Positions 51,674 through 60,540 of a DNA stretch of 64,000 nucleotides are shown here, piece by piece. Origin of the DNA: Pyxidicoccus xibeiensis (lineage in GTDB: Bacteria > Myxococcota > Myxococcia > Myxococcales > Myxococcaceae); contig NZ_JAJVKV010000011.1 in assembly GCF_024198175.1 (NCBI RefSeq), positions 248,001 to 312,000 on the forward strand, in the 5' to 3' direction. Position 1 is the stretch's first letter. Each line of letters opens with the position of its first letter. A program made the translations under genes and the position numbers. The notes beneath the pieces were generated by a model that had not been told where the DNA came from, ran no database searches, and worked only from the letters and a program-made list of their open reading frames with translations.

Positions 51674-52870
51674 TCACTCCGCGTAGGCCACCACGGGCAT
51701 GCTCACCGGCCCGCGCACGGTCATCGACTGGTTCCACTTCAGCGGCCCGGCCGGGGTGAGGCGGGCGAAGCGCGTCAGCAGGGCCTCCAGGCCGAGCCGC
51801 GCCTCCAGCCGCGCGAGCGGAGCTCCCAGGCAGAAGTGGATGCCGTGCCCGAAGGGCAGGTTGTTGGTGCCCTCGCGGTCCATGTCGAAGGCGTCCGCTC
51901 CGGCGAAGTGCGTCTCGTCCCGGTTGGCTGCGCCCATCATCAGCGCCACGGGGGAGCCCTTCGGAATCGTCACGCCGCGAATCTCCGTATCGCCGGTGGT
52001 GACGCGCATGATGGCCTGCACCGGCGGCTCGTAGCGCAGCACCTCCTCCAGGAAGCGCGGAATCCGCGAGCGGTCCGCGCGCAGGCGCTCCAGCACGTCC
52101 GGGCGCTCCATCAGCACGCGGACCGAGTGGCTCATCAGGTGGATGGTGGTCTCCAGCCCGGCCACCAGCAGCAGGAACATGAAGTTCATCAGCTCGGTGT
52201 CGGTGAGGGACTCCCCGTCCACGCGGGCATTGATGAGGTCCGTCACCAGGTCATCGCGAGGCTCGACGCGGCGACTGGCCAGCACGCGCCCCATGTACTG
52301 CTCCGTCTCCTTCACCGTGGCGCGAATCTCCTCCATGCGCGGCGTCTCCCGCTCGGGCCTCGGGCCGATGGCGGAGATGCTCGTGAGGTCGTCCGCCCAG
52401 CGCTTGAAGAGGTGGTGCTGCGTGGGGTCCAGGCCGATGAGCTCGCCGATGACGCTGGCGGGCAGCGGCAGGCTGAAGGCATCCACGAAGTCCACCGGAG
52501 TGCCCTCGGGGAGGCGGGCGACGATGGAGTCCGCGAAGGCGCGCACGCGCGGCTCCAGGCGGGCCAGCGCGGACGGGCCGAAGGCGCGGTTGACCAGGCT
52601 CCTCAACCGGCCATGGTTCGGCGGGTCCATGCCAATCATCGAGTCCGCGAAGGGGTTGTGCCCCAGCCACGCCGGCTTGGTCGCCACGCGCATGCCGATG
52701 TTGGAGAACACCTGCGGGTTCTTGAAGGCCGCCACCACGTCGTCATGCCGGGTGAGCACCCAGTAGCCGCCCGGGTCCACCTGGCACACGGGGGAGCGCC
52801 GCAGCTCGGCATAGGTCGGATAGGGATTGGCCCGCACCTCGGGCAGCAACAGATTCACACGTCCGCTCAT
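51674..52870 (-). CDS. Cytochrome P450
   Basis: 398 residues, soluble bacterial class. Heme-binding loop FGHGIHFCLGAPLAR (Cys about residue 350), I-helix LLVAGLETT for O2 activation and EEVLR as the ExxR motif. Substrate not predictable from sequence; CYP107/CYP109-like enzymes with this size hydroxylate steroids, fatty acids or polyketides. It is transcribed in the same direction as and 72 bases after the LysR gene, so it may be part of that regulator's transcript. A dedicated ferredoxin is not nearby. Confidence 0.9.
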   Translation of the reverse strand: MSGRVNLLLPEVRANPYPTYAELRRSPVCQVDPGGYWVLTRHDDVVAAFKNPQVFSNIGMRVATKPAWLGHNPFADSMIGMDPPNHGRLRSLVNRAFGPSALARLEPRVRAFADSIVARLPEGTPVDFVDAFSLPLPASVIGELIGLDPTQHHLFKRWADDLTSISAIGPRPERETPRMEEIRATVKETEQYMGRVLASRRVEPRDDLVTDLINARVDGESLTDTELMNFMFLLLVAGLETTIHLMSHSVRVLMERPDVLERLRADRSRIPRFLEEVLRYEPPVQAIMRVTTGDTEIRGVTIPKGSPVALMMGAANRDETHFAGADAFDMDREGTNNLPFGHGIHFCLGAPLARLEARLGLEALLTRFARLTPAGPLKWNQSMTVRGPVSMPVVAYAE

Positions 52871-52942
52871 GGACGGAATCCTCGCCTGGGTGCGGGGACG
52901 CGCGAAACCCCGAAACCTCCCCGGGCCCAGGCTCCCGAAATC

Positions 52943-53866
52943 CTACCTTGCACGCAGCAGTGAGCCCGTGAGCGACAGCAACTCCGAGCGCAGCCATCGG
53001 CTTCGCGGCTCGCTGTCCACCTGCCGGTGCCAGTAGAGGTGGAGCTCCAGCGGCGGCAGCGCCAGCGGCATGGGCAGCAGGTGGTTGCCCAGGAGCGCAT
53101 GGAGCGCCTCCGCGCGGCGCCGGGCCATCGTGAGCAGCAGGTCGGAGCTGGAGACGATGTGGAACGCGGCCTCGTAGTGCCGGCACCGCACGGTGACGTC
53201 GCGCTGATAGCCCAGGCGGCTGAGCACCAGGTCCTCCACCGCCAGGCCCGTGCGGCGCGAGGACACGGTGACGTGCCGGGCGGCCATGTACGCCCCCACG
53301 TCCAGCTTGCGCCGCCGTCGGCTCACCACGCAGAAGGTGTCCTGGAGCAGCGAGGTGTGCCGCAGGTCGGCGCCTGTCTGCTGCTCCACGTCGATGGCCA
53401 GGTCCAGCCGCCCCGACGCGAGGTCCCGCTCCAGCCGGGCCCGGTCCAACCGGACGCTGCTGACCCGCGCGTCCGGCGCGCGCTCCCGGAAGCGCGCCAC
53501 CAGCGCCGGGAGGATGGACGGCTCCAGCATGTCGCTCATCGCCACGGTGAAGTGGCCCACGTCGCGCCCGGCGTCGAAGCCGCGGGTGCGGTGGATGGCC
53601 CCTTCGAACAGGGCGAGCGCCTCGCGAATCTCCGGGGCCAGCCGCTCGGCGAACGGGGTGGGCGCCACGCCCCTGCCCTCCCGGACGAACAGGGGCTCGC
53701 CCAGTTGGTCCCTCAGGCGGGCCAGCGCATGGCTCACCGCCGACTGACTGAGGAAGAGGACCTCCGCCGCACGCGTCAGGTTCCGCTCCCGGAGGACGAC
53801 GTCGAAGACCCGGAACAGGTTGAGGTCGAGCCGGGCCAGCCGGGCCGAATCCTGAATCGCATTCAT
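52943..53866 (-). CDS. LysR-family transcriptional regulator
   Basis: 307 residues from the ATG at 53866; upstream ATG is in the divergent promoter and less likely. The N-terminal winged HTH has LDLNLFRVFDVVLRERNLTRAAE and LFLSQSAVSHALARLR; residues about 95-300 form the effector domain (FTVAMSDMLEPSILPAL). It lies opposite the acyl-CoA dehydrogenase operon, the usual arrangement for regulation of the divergent genes. Two CATGAC direct repeats 10 bases apart cover its own start (53864-53883), a candidate binding site. Confidence 0.85.
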   Translation of the reverse strand: MNAIQDSARLARLDLNLFRVFDVVLRERNLTRAAEVLFLSQSAVSHALARLRDQLGEPLFVREGRGVAPTPFAERLAPEIREALALFEGAIHRTRGFDAGRDVGHFTVAMSDMLEPSILPALVARFRERAPDARVSSVRLDRARLERDLASGRLDLAIDVEQQTGADLRHTSLLQDTFCVVSRRRRKLDVGAYMAARHVTVSSRRTGLAVEDLVLSRLGYQRDVTVRCRHYEAAFHIVSSSDLLLTMARRRAEALHALLGNHLLPMPLALPPLELHLYWHRQVDSEPRSRWLRSELLSLTGSLLRAR

Positions 53867-53883
53867 GACAACACATGACCAAC
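53864..53883. promoter_or_regulatory. Direct repeat CATGAC, candidate LysR site
   Basis: CATGACAACA and CATGACCAAC repeat with 10-base (one helical turn) spacing and overlap the LysR start codon, in the 80-base region between divergent genes. The nearby TAGATGCATCAA is near-palindromic and may be a second half-site. Confidence 0.35.
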
Positions 53884-53946
53884 ATTCAGTAGATGCATCA
53901 ACCCCCCGCGCGGAGGATGGCGCTCCCACAGTGTGAGGAGGACCCC

Positions 53947-55182
53947 ATGGACTTCGAGCCGAGCGCCAGAACCAAGGACTACCTGGAGCGCATCAAGCGG
54001 TTCATGCGCGAGCACATCGAGCCGGTGGAGCCTCGCTACCAGGAGGAGGTCCACGCCACCTGCAAGGGCGGCGACTGGACGACGTGGAAGGTGCCCTCGG
54101 TGATGGTGGAGCTGAAGGCCCGCGCGAAGGCGGAAGGGCTGTGGAACCTCTTCCTCCCCGACGAGAAGCTCGGCGCCGGCCTCAGCGTGCTCGAGTACGC
54201 GCCCCTCGCCGAGGAGATGGGCCGCAGCTTCATGGCCCCCGAGGTCTTCAACTGCAGCGCCCCGGACACCGGCAACATGGAGGTGCTCACGAAGTACGGC
54301 TCCAAGGAGCAGCAGGAGCGCTGGCTCAAGCCGCTGCTGGCCGGTGAAATCCGCTCGGTCTTCTGCATGACGGAGCCCGAGGTGGCCTCCTCGGACGCCA
54401 CCAACATGCAGGCCACGGCCGTCGTCGACGGGAAGGACATCATCCTCAACGGCAGCAAGTGGTGGTCCAGCGGCCTGGGACACCCGAACGCGAAGGTCAT
54501 CATCTTCATGGCCCGCACGCCCGACACCGGGGGCGACCGCCACCACCAGCACTCCATGGTCCTGGTGCCCACGGACGCGCCCGGGGTGAGCATCCGCCGG
54601 ATGCTGCCCGTGTTCGGCGACTACGACGCGCCTCACGGCCACGGCGAGGTGTCCTTCGAGAACGTGCGCGTGCCGCTCTCCAACATCATCTCCGGCCCAG
54701 GCATGGGCTTCGAGATTGCCCAGGGCCGGCTCGGCCCCGGCCGCATCCACCACTGCATGCGCTGCATCGGCGCGGCGGAGCGGGCGCTGGAGCTGATGAT
54801 TGACCGGGGCATGAAGCGCACCGCCTTCGGCAAGCAGCTGCTCAACCTGGGCGGCAACCGTGAGCGCGTCGCCGAGGCGCGCGTGGCCATCGACCAGGCG
54901 CGGCTCCTGACGCTCTACGCCGCCTGGAAGATGGACGAGGTCGGCGCCCTGGGGGCGATGACCGAGATTTCCGCCATCAAGGTCGCCGCGCCCAGCGTGC
55001 TCCAGAAGGTGGTGGACGACGCCATCCAGATTCACGGCGGCGCGGGCGTGTCCCAGGACACGATGCTGTCGGGCTTCTTCGCCCAGGCGCGCACCCTGCG
55101 CCTCGCGGACGGCCCGGACGAGGTGCACAAGGGGCTCATCGCCCGTATCGAGCTGTCCAAGCGCGGCTTCTCCCGGAGCTGA
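53947..55182 (+). CDS. Acyl-CoA dehydrogenase (ACAD10/ACAD11/LvaC-like)
   Basis: 411 residues from the ATG at 53947, six bases after GAGGAGG. Acyl-CoA dehydrogenase fold with the FAD/substrate segments FCMTEPEVASSDATN and NGSKWWSSGLGHP, and the C-terminal IQIHGGAGVSQDTMLSGFFAQARTLRLADGPDEVH typical of the ACAD10/11 branch. In that branch the enzyme acts on 4-phosphoacyl-CoA, eliminating phosphate. It opens a five-gene operon that also holds an APH-fold kinase, which is the fusion partner of this domain in animals. The SDR gene starts 3 bases after its stop. Confidence 0.88.
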   Translation: MDFEPSARTKDYLERIKRFMREHIEPVEPRYQEEVHATCKGGDWTTWKVPSVMVELKARAKAEGLWNLFLPDEKLGAGLSVLEYAPLAEEMGRSFMAPEVFNCSAPDTGNMEVLTKYGSKEQQERWLKPLLAGEIRSVFCMTEPEVASSDATNMQATAVVDGKDIILNGSKWWSSGLGHPNAKVIIFMARTPDTGGDRHHQHSMVLVPTDAPGVSIRRMLPVFGDYDAPHGHGEVSFENVRVPLSNIISGPGMGFEIAQGRLGPGRIHHCMRCIGAAERALELMIDRGMKRTAFGKQLLNLGGNRERVAEARVAIDQARLLTLYAAWKMDEVGALGAMTEISAIKVAAPSVLQKVVDDAIQIHGGAGVSQDTMLSGFFAQARTLRLADGPDEVHKGLIARIELSKRGFSRS

Positions 55183-55185
55183 CCC

Positions 55186-56010
55186 ATGGCCGGCCAACGC
55201 ATCTTCATCACCGGCGGCGCCAGCGGGCTCGGCAAGGCCCTGGCCCTGCGCTTCGCCCGCGCGGGCTGGAAGGTCTGCATCGCCGACCTCAATGACGCGC
55301 GGGGCGCGGAGACGCTGAAGGAGCTGTCCGCCCTGGGCCCGGACGCGCACTACCTGCGCTGCGACGTGACGCGTGAGGAGGAGCTGGTCTCCGCCGCCGA
55401 AGCGCTCACCGCGCGCTGGGGTGGCGTGGACGTGGTGGTGAACAACGCGGGCGTGGCCCAGGCGGGCGCCATCGAGGACGTGTCCATCGACAACTGGCGG
55501 TGGATCATCGACATCAACCTGCTGGGCGTGGTGCGCGGCTGCAAGGTGTTCACCCCGCTCTTCAAGAAGCAGGGCCACGGCCACTTCGTCAACGTCGCCT
55601 CCATGGCGGGCCTGCTCGATGTGCCCCTCATGAGCAGCTACAACGCGACGAAGGCGGCCGTCGTCTCCCTGTCGGAGACGCTGCAGAACGAGCTGGCGGA
55701 CGCCCGCATCCACGTCAGCGTCGTCTGTCCGTCCTTCTTCAAGACGAACCTGACCGACTCGCTGCGCACCACGGACCCGACGATGGGCGCCACCATGGCG
55801 CGGCTGCTGGAGAAGTCGCCCATCACCGCGGACGACATCGCCAACGACGTCTTCCGCGCGGTGGAGCGGCGGGAGTTCTACATCCTGCCGCACGAGGAGG
55901 GCCGCAAGGCCTGGCTGATGAAGCGCTTCCTGCCGCGCGAGGTCTACGCGAAAGTGATGCGCAAGCGCACCGCCCGGATGCGTCCTCGCACCGGCCCGAC
56001 ACCCGCCTGA
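55186..56010 (+). CDS. Short-chain dehydrogenase/reductase
   Basis: 274 residues of the classical SDR fold: TGGASGLG cofactor loop, NNAGVAQ, Ser in VASMAGL and YNATK catalytic pair (about residues 157-161). The C-terminal region is long and basic (RKAWLMKRFLPREVYAKVMRKRTARMRPR). In an Lva-like pathway it could oxidise or reduce a 3- or 4-hydroxyacyl intermediate. Immediately downstream of the acyl-CoA dehydrogenase and 15 bases before the kinase-fold gene. Confidence 0.88.
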   Translation: MAGQRIFITGGASGLGKALALRFARAGWKVCIADLNDARGAETLKELSALGPDAHYLRCDVTREEELVSAAEALTARWGGVDVVVNNAGVAQAGAIEDVSIDNWRWIIDINLLGVVRGCKVFTPLFKKQGHGHFVNVASMAGLLDVPLMSSYNATKAAVVSLSETLQNELADARIHVSVVCPSFFKTNLTDSLRTTDPTMGATMARLLEKSPITADDIANDVFRAVERREFYILPHEEGRKAWLMKRFLPREVYAKVMRKRTARMRPRTGPTPA

Positions 56011-56025
56011 GGGAGGTCGTCCCCC

Positions 56026-57126
56026 ATGACAGCCGCCGCAGCAGCTGCCGCCCCTACCGCCGCCCCCATCGACCCGTCCGGCGCCGTGCGCCCGGGCGAG
56101 GAGCTGAACGTCCCCGCCGTCGATGCCTGGCTCAAGGCCCTGGTGCCCGCGCTGCAGGGCACGCCGGAAATCACCCAGTACTCCGGGGGCGCCTCGAACT
56201 GGACGTACCGGCTGAAGTACCCGAACCGGGACCTCATCCTGCGCCGGCCTCCGGCGGGCACGAAGGCCAAGTCGGCGCACGACATGGCCCGCGAGTTCAA
56301 GGTGCAGCAGGCGCTCAAGCCCGTGTACCCGGCCGTGCCGGACATGGTCGGCCTGTGCCAGGACCCGTCGGTCATTGGCACGGACTTCTACGTGATGGAG
56401 CGCATCGAGGGCATCATCCCTCGCAAGCACATGCCCCGGGGGCTCACCCTCGACAAGGCGCGCACGCGGCAGCTGTGCCTCAACGTCATCGACAAGCTGG
56501 TGGAGCTGCACTCCGTGGACGCCCAGGCCGTGGGGCTGACCTCGCTGGGCAAGGGGCCGGGCTACCCGAAGCGGCAGATTGAGGGCTGGTCGGACCGGTA
56601 CGAGAAGGCGCGCACCTGGAACGTGCTCGGCTTCAAGTACGTGCGCGACTGGCTCAAGGCGAACACGCCAGCGGACGTCGCCACCTGCATCATCCACAAC
56701 GACTGGCGCTTCGACAACGTGGTGCTCGACTCGAACGACCCCACCCGTGTCATCGGCGTGCTCGACTGGGAGATGGCCACGCTGGGCGACCCGCTGATGG
56801 ACCTGGGCAACGCGCTGGCCTACTGGATTGAAGCCGACGACAACTTCATGATGCAGGCGACGCGCCGGCAGCCCACGCACCTGCCCGGCATGCTCCGGCG
56901 CCAGGAGGTCGTCGAGTACTACCTCGACCGGATGAAGCTGAAGACGGACAACTGGACCTTCTACGAGGTCTACGGAATCTTCCGCCTCGCGGTCATCATC
57001 CAGCAGATCTACTACCGCTATCACCACAAGCAGACGCGCAACCCGGCGTTCAAGAACTTCTGGGTCCTGGCGAACTACCTCGGCCTGCGCTGCGAGCGGC
57101 TCGTCCGGACGAAGGGGAGGCGCTGA
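56026..57126 (+). CDS. APH-fold phosphotransferase (ACAD10/11 N-terminal/LvaA-like)
   Basis: 366 residues with an Ala/Pro-rich start. The kinase core has the nucleotide-binding GGASNWTYRL and LILRRPP, then the catalytic HNDWRFDNVVLD (D226, N231) and metal-binding LDWEMATLGDPLMDLG (D247). In human ACAD10/11 this fold precedes the dehydrogenase domain in one chain and phosphorylates the 4-hydroxyl of hydroxyacyl-CoA. Here it is a separate gene of the same operon, which supports the same reaction order. The stop overlaps the next start by one base. Confidence 0.88.
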   Translation: MTAAAAAAAPTAAPIDPSGAVRPGEELNVPAVDAWLKALVPALQGTPEITQYSGGASNWTYRLKYPNRDLILRRPPAGTKAKSAHDMAREFKVQQALKPVYPAVPDMVGLCQDPSVIGTDFYVMERIEGIIPRKHMPRGLTLDKARTRQLCLNVIDKLVELHSVDAQAVGLTSLGKGPGYPKRQIEGWSDRYEKARTWNVLGFKYVRDWLKANTPADVATCIIHNDWRFDNVVLDSNDPTRVIGVLDWEMATLGDPLMDLGNALAYWIEADDNFMMQATRRQPTHLPGMLRRQEVVEYYLDRMKLKTDNWTFYEVYGIFRLAVIIQQIYYRYHHKQTRNPAFKNFWVLANYLGLRCERLVRTKGRR

Positions 57127-57818
57127 TGGGTGTCGTGTACCTCGTCCGCCACGGGCAGGCCTCGTTCGGGGCCGCGGACTATGACCAGCTGTCGGAGACG
57201 GGCATCGCGCAGTCGCGCGTGCTCGGGGAGACGCTGCGGCCGAGGCTGCCGCGCGTGGACGCGGTGGTCACCGGCACGCTGGTGCGCCACCGGCAGACCG
57301 CCGATGCGTGCCTGGCGGCGCTGGGGCTGCCCCTTCCGCCCCGGCGCGCGGCGGCGTTCGATGAGTTCGACATGGACGAGCTCATCGTCCGCCACGCGCC
57401 GCGCTACGAAGACCGCACGCTGCTCATGCAGGACATCGCCGGAGCGCCCGAGCCGCGCCGTGCGTTCCAGGAGCTGTTCACGGAGGCCGTGGCGCGCTGG
57501 GTCAGCGGACGGTACGACGACGAGTACCACGAGTCGTGGCCCGCCTTCCGCGACCGGTGCATCCAGGGGCTGGACGCGCTGATTCGCGAGCTGGGCGCCT
57601 CGAAGAGCGCGCTGGTGTTCACCTCGGGAGGGCCCATCACCGCCATCTGCCAGGACCTGCTGCGGATTCCCGACGAGCACGCCTTCCGCCTGAACACGGC
57701 CCTGGCCAACTGCGGCGTCACCAAGGTCGTCTACAGCGAGCGGAGCCGGTTCCTGTCCACGCTCAACGACCACGGCCACTTCGAGGGCGCGCAGCGCGCG
57801 CTGCTCACCTACCGCTGA
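57126..57818 (+). CDS. Histidine phosphatase-fold protein with second His replaced
   Basis: 230 residues. The N-terminal catalytic motif LVRHGQAS (His 8) and the Arg in TLVRHRQTAD are present, as in PhoE/SixA-like phosphatases, but the later VSHGG motif reads VFTSGGPI, so Ser replaces the second active-site His. A GHFEG near the end may compensate. It could act on a phosphorylated acyl or be a regulator. Coupled to the kinase-fold gene by a TGATG overlap, so its role is probably tied to the phosphoacyl step. Confidence 0.8.
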   Translation: MGVVYLVRHGQASFGAADYDQLSETGIAQSRVLGETLRPRLPRVDAVVTGTLVRHRQTADACLAALGLPLPPRRAAAFDEFDMDELIVRHAPRYEDRTLLMQDIAGAPEPRRAFQELFTEAVARWVSGRYDDEYHESWPAFRDRCIQGLDALIRELGASKSALVFTSGGPITAICQDLLRIPDEHAFRLNTALANCGVTKVVYSERSRFLSTLNDHGHFEGAQRALLTYR

Positions 57819-57829
57819 GGGCTGCCTCC

Positions 57830-58576
57830 ATGCGAAAGAACATCCTGATTACGGGCGCCAGCTCGGGCCTCGGCGAAGGCATGGCGAGGGAGTTCGCCGC
57901 CCTGGGGCGCAACCTCGCGCTGTGCGCGCGCCGCACCGAGCGCCTGGACACCCTGAAGGCCGAGCTGCTGGCGAAGCACCCGGGCATCCAGATTTCCGTC
58001 CGGGCGCTGGACGTGAATGACCACGCGCAGGTGTTCAGCGTGTTCGACGCCTTCGCGCAGGAGCACGGGAGCCTGGACCGCATCATCGTCAACGCGGGCG
58101 TCGGGGTGGGCAAGCGCATCGGCACGGGGAACTTCGCCACCAACGTGCAGACGGCGCAGACGAACTTCGTCGCCGCGCTCGCGCAGTGCGAGGCGGCCGT
58201 GGGCATCCTCCGCAAGCAGGGCCAGGGGCACCTGGTGACCATCTCCTCGATGAGCGCCTTCCGGGGGCTGCCCCGCCACCTCACGGCCTACGCGGCCACG
58301 AAGGCGGGACTGGCCACGCTGACCGAGGGCATCCGCGCGGAGCTGCTCGGCACGAAAATCAAGGTCAGCACCCTCTACCCCGGCTACATCCACACGGAGC
58401 TGAACGCGGGCGCGAAGAACCTGCCGTTCGCCGTGGACTCGGCCACCGGCTCGCGGGCGATGGTGAAGGCAATCGAACGCGAGCCGGTGAAGGCCTATGT
58501 CCCCGGCTGGCCGTGGGCGGCGGTGGGCTTCCTGCTGCGCAACCTCCCGCTCAAGCTCGTGGCGAAGATGTCCTGA
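57830..58576 (+). CDS. Short-chain dehydrogenase/reductase (second of the operon)
   Basis: 248 residues from the ATG at 57830. TGASSGLG cofactor loop, NAGVGVG, Ser in ISSMSAF and Y-x3-K in YAATK. The region TLYPGYIHTELN matches fatty-acyl or ketone reducing SDRs. It ends with a hydrophobic segment (WPWAAVGFLLRNLPLKLVAKM), possibly membrane associated. Last gene of the operon, 11 bases after the phosphatase gene. Together the two SDRs provide reductase or dehydrogenase steps around the phosphorylation module. Confidence 0.86.
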   Translation: MRKNILITGASSGLGEGMAREFAALGRNLALCARRTERLDTLKAELLAKHPGIQISVRALDVNDHAQVFSVFDAFAQEHGSLDRIIVNAGVGVGKRIGTGNFATNVQTAQTNFVAALAQCEAAVGILRKQGQGHLVTISSMSAFRGLPRHLTAYAATKAGLATLTEGIRAELLGTKIKVSTLYPGYIHTELNAGAKNLPFAVDSATGSRAMVKAIEREPVKAYVPGWPWAAVGFLLRNLPLKLVAKMS

Positions 58577-58644
58577 GCGGGCTGTTCGGGTGCTCTGGCT
58601 GGCCCCGCACGTGAGGGACCGGCTAGCTTGCGTGGCTTCTCCCC

Positions 58645-59934
58645 ATGGAAAGCCCTCTGCCTCCCTCCGTACAGTCCACCGCAGCGGCCCCTCCGGACCG
58701 CGCCGGGCTGTTCGCGCGCTTCGGTCCCGGCATCCTCGTGGCCGCCACCGGTGTCGGAGCGGGAGACCTGCTCACCGCCAGCCTGGGTGGCTCGGCGGTG
58801 GGCGTGTCCATCCTCTGGGCCGCCATCGTCGGCTCGGTGCTGAAGGGCTTCCTCAATGAGGGCATCGCCCGCTGGCAGCTCGCCACCGGCACCACGGTGC
58901 TGGAGGGCTGGGCGCGGTTCGGCGCGGGCCTGCGCTACCTGTTCCTCATCTACCTGCTGGGGTGGAGCTTCTTCACCGGCGGCGCCCTCATCTCCGCGTG
59001 CGGAGCGGCCGGTGACGCGCTCTGGCCCCTGAGCACGGACGCGGACACGTCGCGGCGCCTCTGGGGCGTGCTGCACTCGCTGGTGGGCCTGGGCCTGGTG
59101 TGGTTCGGCGGCTTCCGCCTGTTCGAGAAGCTGATGGCCGCCTGCATCGGCCTCATGTTCTTCGGCGTCATCTTCACCGCCGTGGCCTCGGGTCCGGACT
59201 GGGGCGCCGCGGCGCGAGGCCTCGTCATCCCCTCCATCCCCCGAGGCGGCACGGGCTGGGTGCTGGGCCTGCTGGGCGGCGTGGGCGGGACAGTGACCAT
59301 GCTCTCCTATGGCTACTGGATTCGCCTGAAGGGCCGCGAGGGCCCCCGGTGGCTGCGGACCTGTCAGGCCGACCTCGCCGTGGGCTACTCGCTGACGGCG
59401 ATGTTCGGCATGGCCATGGTGCTCATCGGCTCCACGCTGCAACTGGAGGGCTCCGGGCTGAAGGTGGCGAACCTCCTGGCGCAGCGGCTGGGCGAGGTCA
59501 TCGGCCCGGCCGGGTACTGGCTCTTCCTGTGGGGCTTCTGGGCCGCCGTCTTCTCCAGCCTCCTGGGGGTCTGGGAGGGGGTCCCCTACCTCTTCGCGGA
59601 CTTCCTCCGCATCCACCGGAAGCAGCCCACGCCCCAGGTCGAGCTCAGGAGCACCCGGGCCTGGCGCCTGTACCTCGTGGCGCTGGCCCTGGTGCCCCTG
59701 CCCATGCTGTGGGTGCCGCTCAAGAATGCGCAGCTCGCCTACGCGGTGGTGGGCGCGCTGTTCATGCCGATGCTCGCGGCGACGCTGCTCTGGATGAACA
59801 ACCGGCGCGACTGGGTCGGGGAGCTGCGTGGCGGCTGGCTCGTCAACGCCGCGCTCGTCGCCACGCTGCTCCTCTTCCTCGGGGTCGGGCTCGAGGAAGC
59901 GCTCGACGCACTCCGCAAGCTGCGCGGGCCGTGA
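58645..59934 (+). CDS. Nramp-related divalent metal transporter
   Basis: 429 residues with about 11 membrane helices after a Pro/Ala-rich start. The overall pattern (FARFGPGILVAATGVGAGDLLTASLGG and later VGGTVTMLSYGYWIRLKG) belongs to the Nramp family, but the canonical metal-binding DPGN of helix 1 is GAGD and the MPH of helix 6 is MLSYG. Substrate selectivity is therefore unclear: Mg2+, Al3+ or organic-type substrates are possible. TAGCTT lies 15 bases before the ATG. 68 bases after the SDR operon; probably separate. Convergent with a small secreted gene. Confidence 0.8.
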   Translation: MESPLPPSVQSTAAAPPDRAGLFARFGPGILVAATGVGAGDLLTASLGGSAVGVSILWAAIVGSVLKGFLNEGIARWQLATGTTVLEGWARFGAGLRYLFLIYLLGWSFFTGGALISACGAAGDALWPLSTDADTSRRLWGVLHSLVGLGLVWFGGFRLFEKLMAACIGLMFFGVIFTAVASGPDWGAAARGLVIPSIPRGGTGWVLGLLGGVGGTVTMLSYGYWIRLKGREGPRWLRTCQADLAVGYSLTAMFGMAMVLIGSTLQLEGSGLKVANLLAQRLGEVIGPAGYWLFLWGFWAAVFSSLLGVWEGVPYLFADFLRIHRKQPTPQVELRSTRAWRLYLVALALVPLPMLWVPLKNAQLAYAVVGALFMPMLAATLLWMNNRRDWVGELRGGWLVNAALVATLLLFLGVGLEEALDALRKLRGP

Positions 59935-59948
59935 GGCCAGAGGCGTGC

Positions 59949-60527
59949 CTAGGTGGGGTCCGACATCTTCTCGAACTGGAAGACGTAGAGCGCAGGAGTG
60001 GGGGAGGCCCCGATGGCCGGCCCCCAGCCGTACATCACGTTGTTCAGGCACACCGGGTTGGTGAGGTACCCCGTCACGCCCCAGGTGTTCGAGATGAAGC
60101 TCACAGTGCCTGTCGGAGTCACCACGACATCACTCGAGTCCGGGAGGCTGACGGCGAACGGCTGGCCCGAGACATAACGATCTGAGTAGAGCACCGGCAC
60201 ATACCCGATGGAGGCTCCGAACCGCGTGTCCAGGTTGCCCGTCGCGGAGACGTAGTGCAGGGAGCCCGCGTTTTGGTAAGTGTGCTTGACGTAGCTGGCC
60301 CTGCTGTCCCCCTGCATCGAGACGTACGTGAAGCCCACGTACTTGCTGGCTCCCTGGGCGGCCCAATTGAAGTACGGCGCCAGGAACGTCTGGCAGTTCG
60401 CGTCCGCGGTGCCCGCGGACAGGCACACCATCAGGGCGCACACCCCGACGAGGCTCGAGCGAAGCGTGGACAGCGGGCCGGACTCCAGGGTGAAGGTGCT
60501 GGCGATTCTCTTCGAAAGCGTGTGCAT
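59949..60527 (-). CDS. Secreted orphan protein
   Basis: 192 residues with a long signal region (hydrophobic LVGVCALMVCLSAGTADA, cleavage near residue 44). The mature part is rich in Tyr, Ser, Thr and Gly (YVGFTYVSMQGDSRASYVKHTYQ), suggesting an all-beta extracellular protein with a Cys near each end. AAGGGAG precedes the start. Base composition is lower in GC (about 62-63% in two sample lines, counted) than its neighbours, as for recently gained or fast-evolving genes. No family recognised. Confidence 0.6.
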   Translation of the reverse strand: MHTLSKRIASTFTLESGPLSTLRSSLVGVCALMVCLSAGTADANCQTFLAPYFNWAAQGASKYVGFTYVSMQGDSRASYVKHTYQNAGSLHYVSATGNLDTRFGASIGYVPVLYSDRYVSGQPFAVSLPDSSDVVVTPTGTVSFISNTWGVTGYLTNPVCLNNVMYGWGPAIGASPTPALYVFQFEKMSDPT

Positions 60528-60540
60528 CGTGGCTCCCTTG

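Noticed and set aside
53863-57027. A minus-strand open frame of about 1054 codons opposite the acyl-CoA dehydrogenase operon
   Set aside because: Antisense shadow of three clear genes; no motifs.
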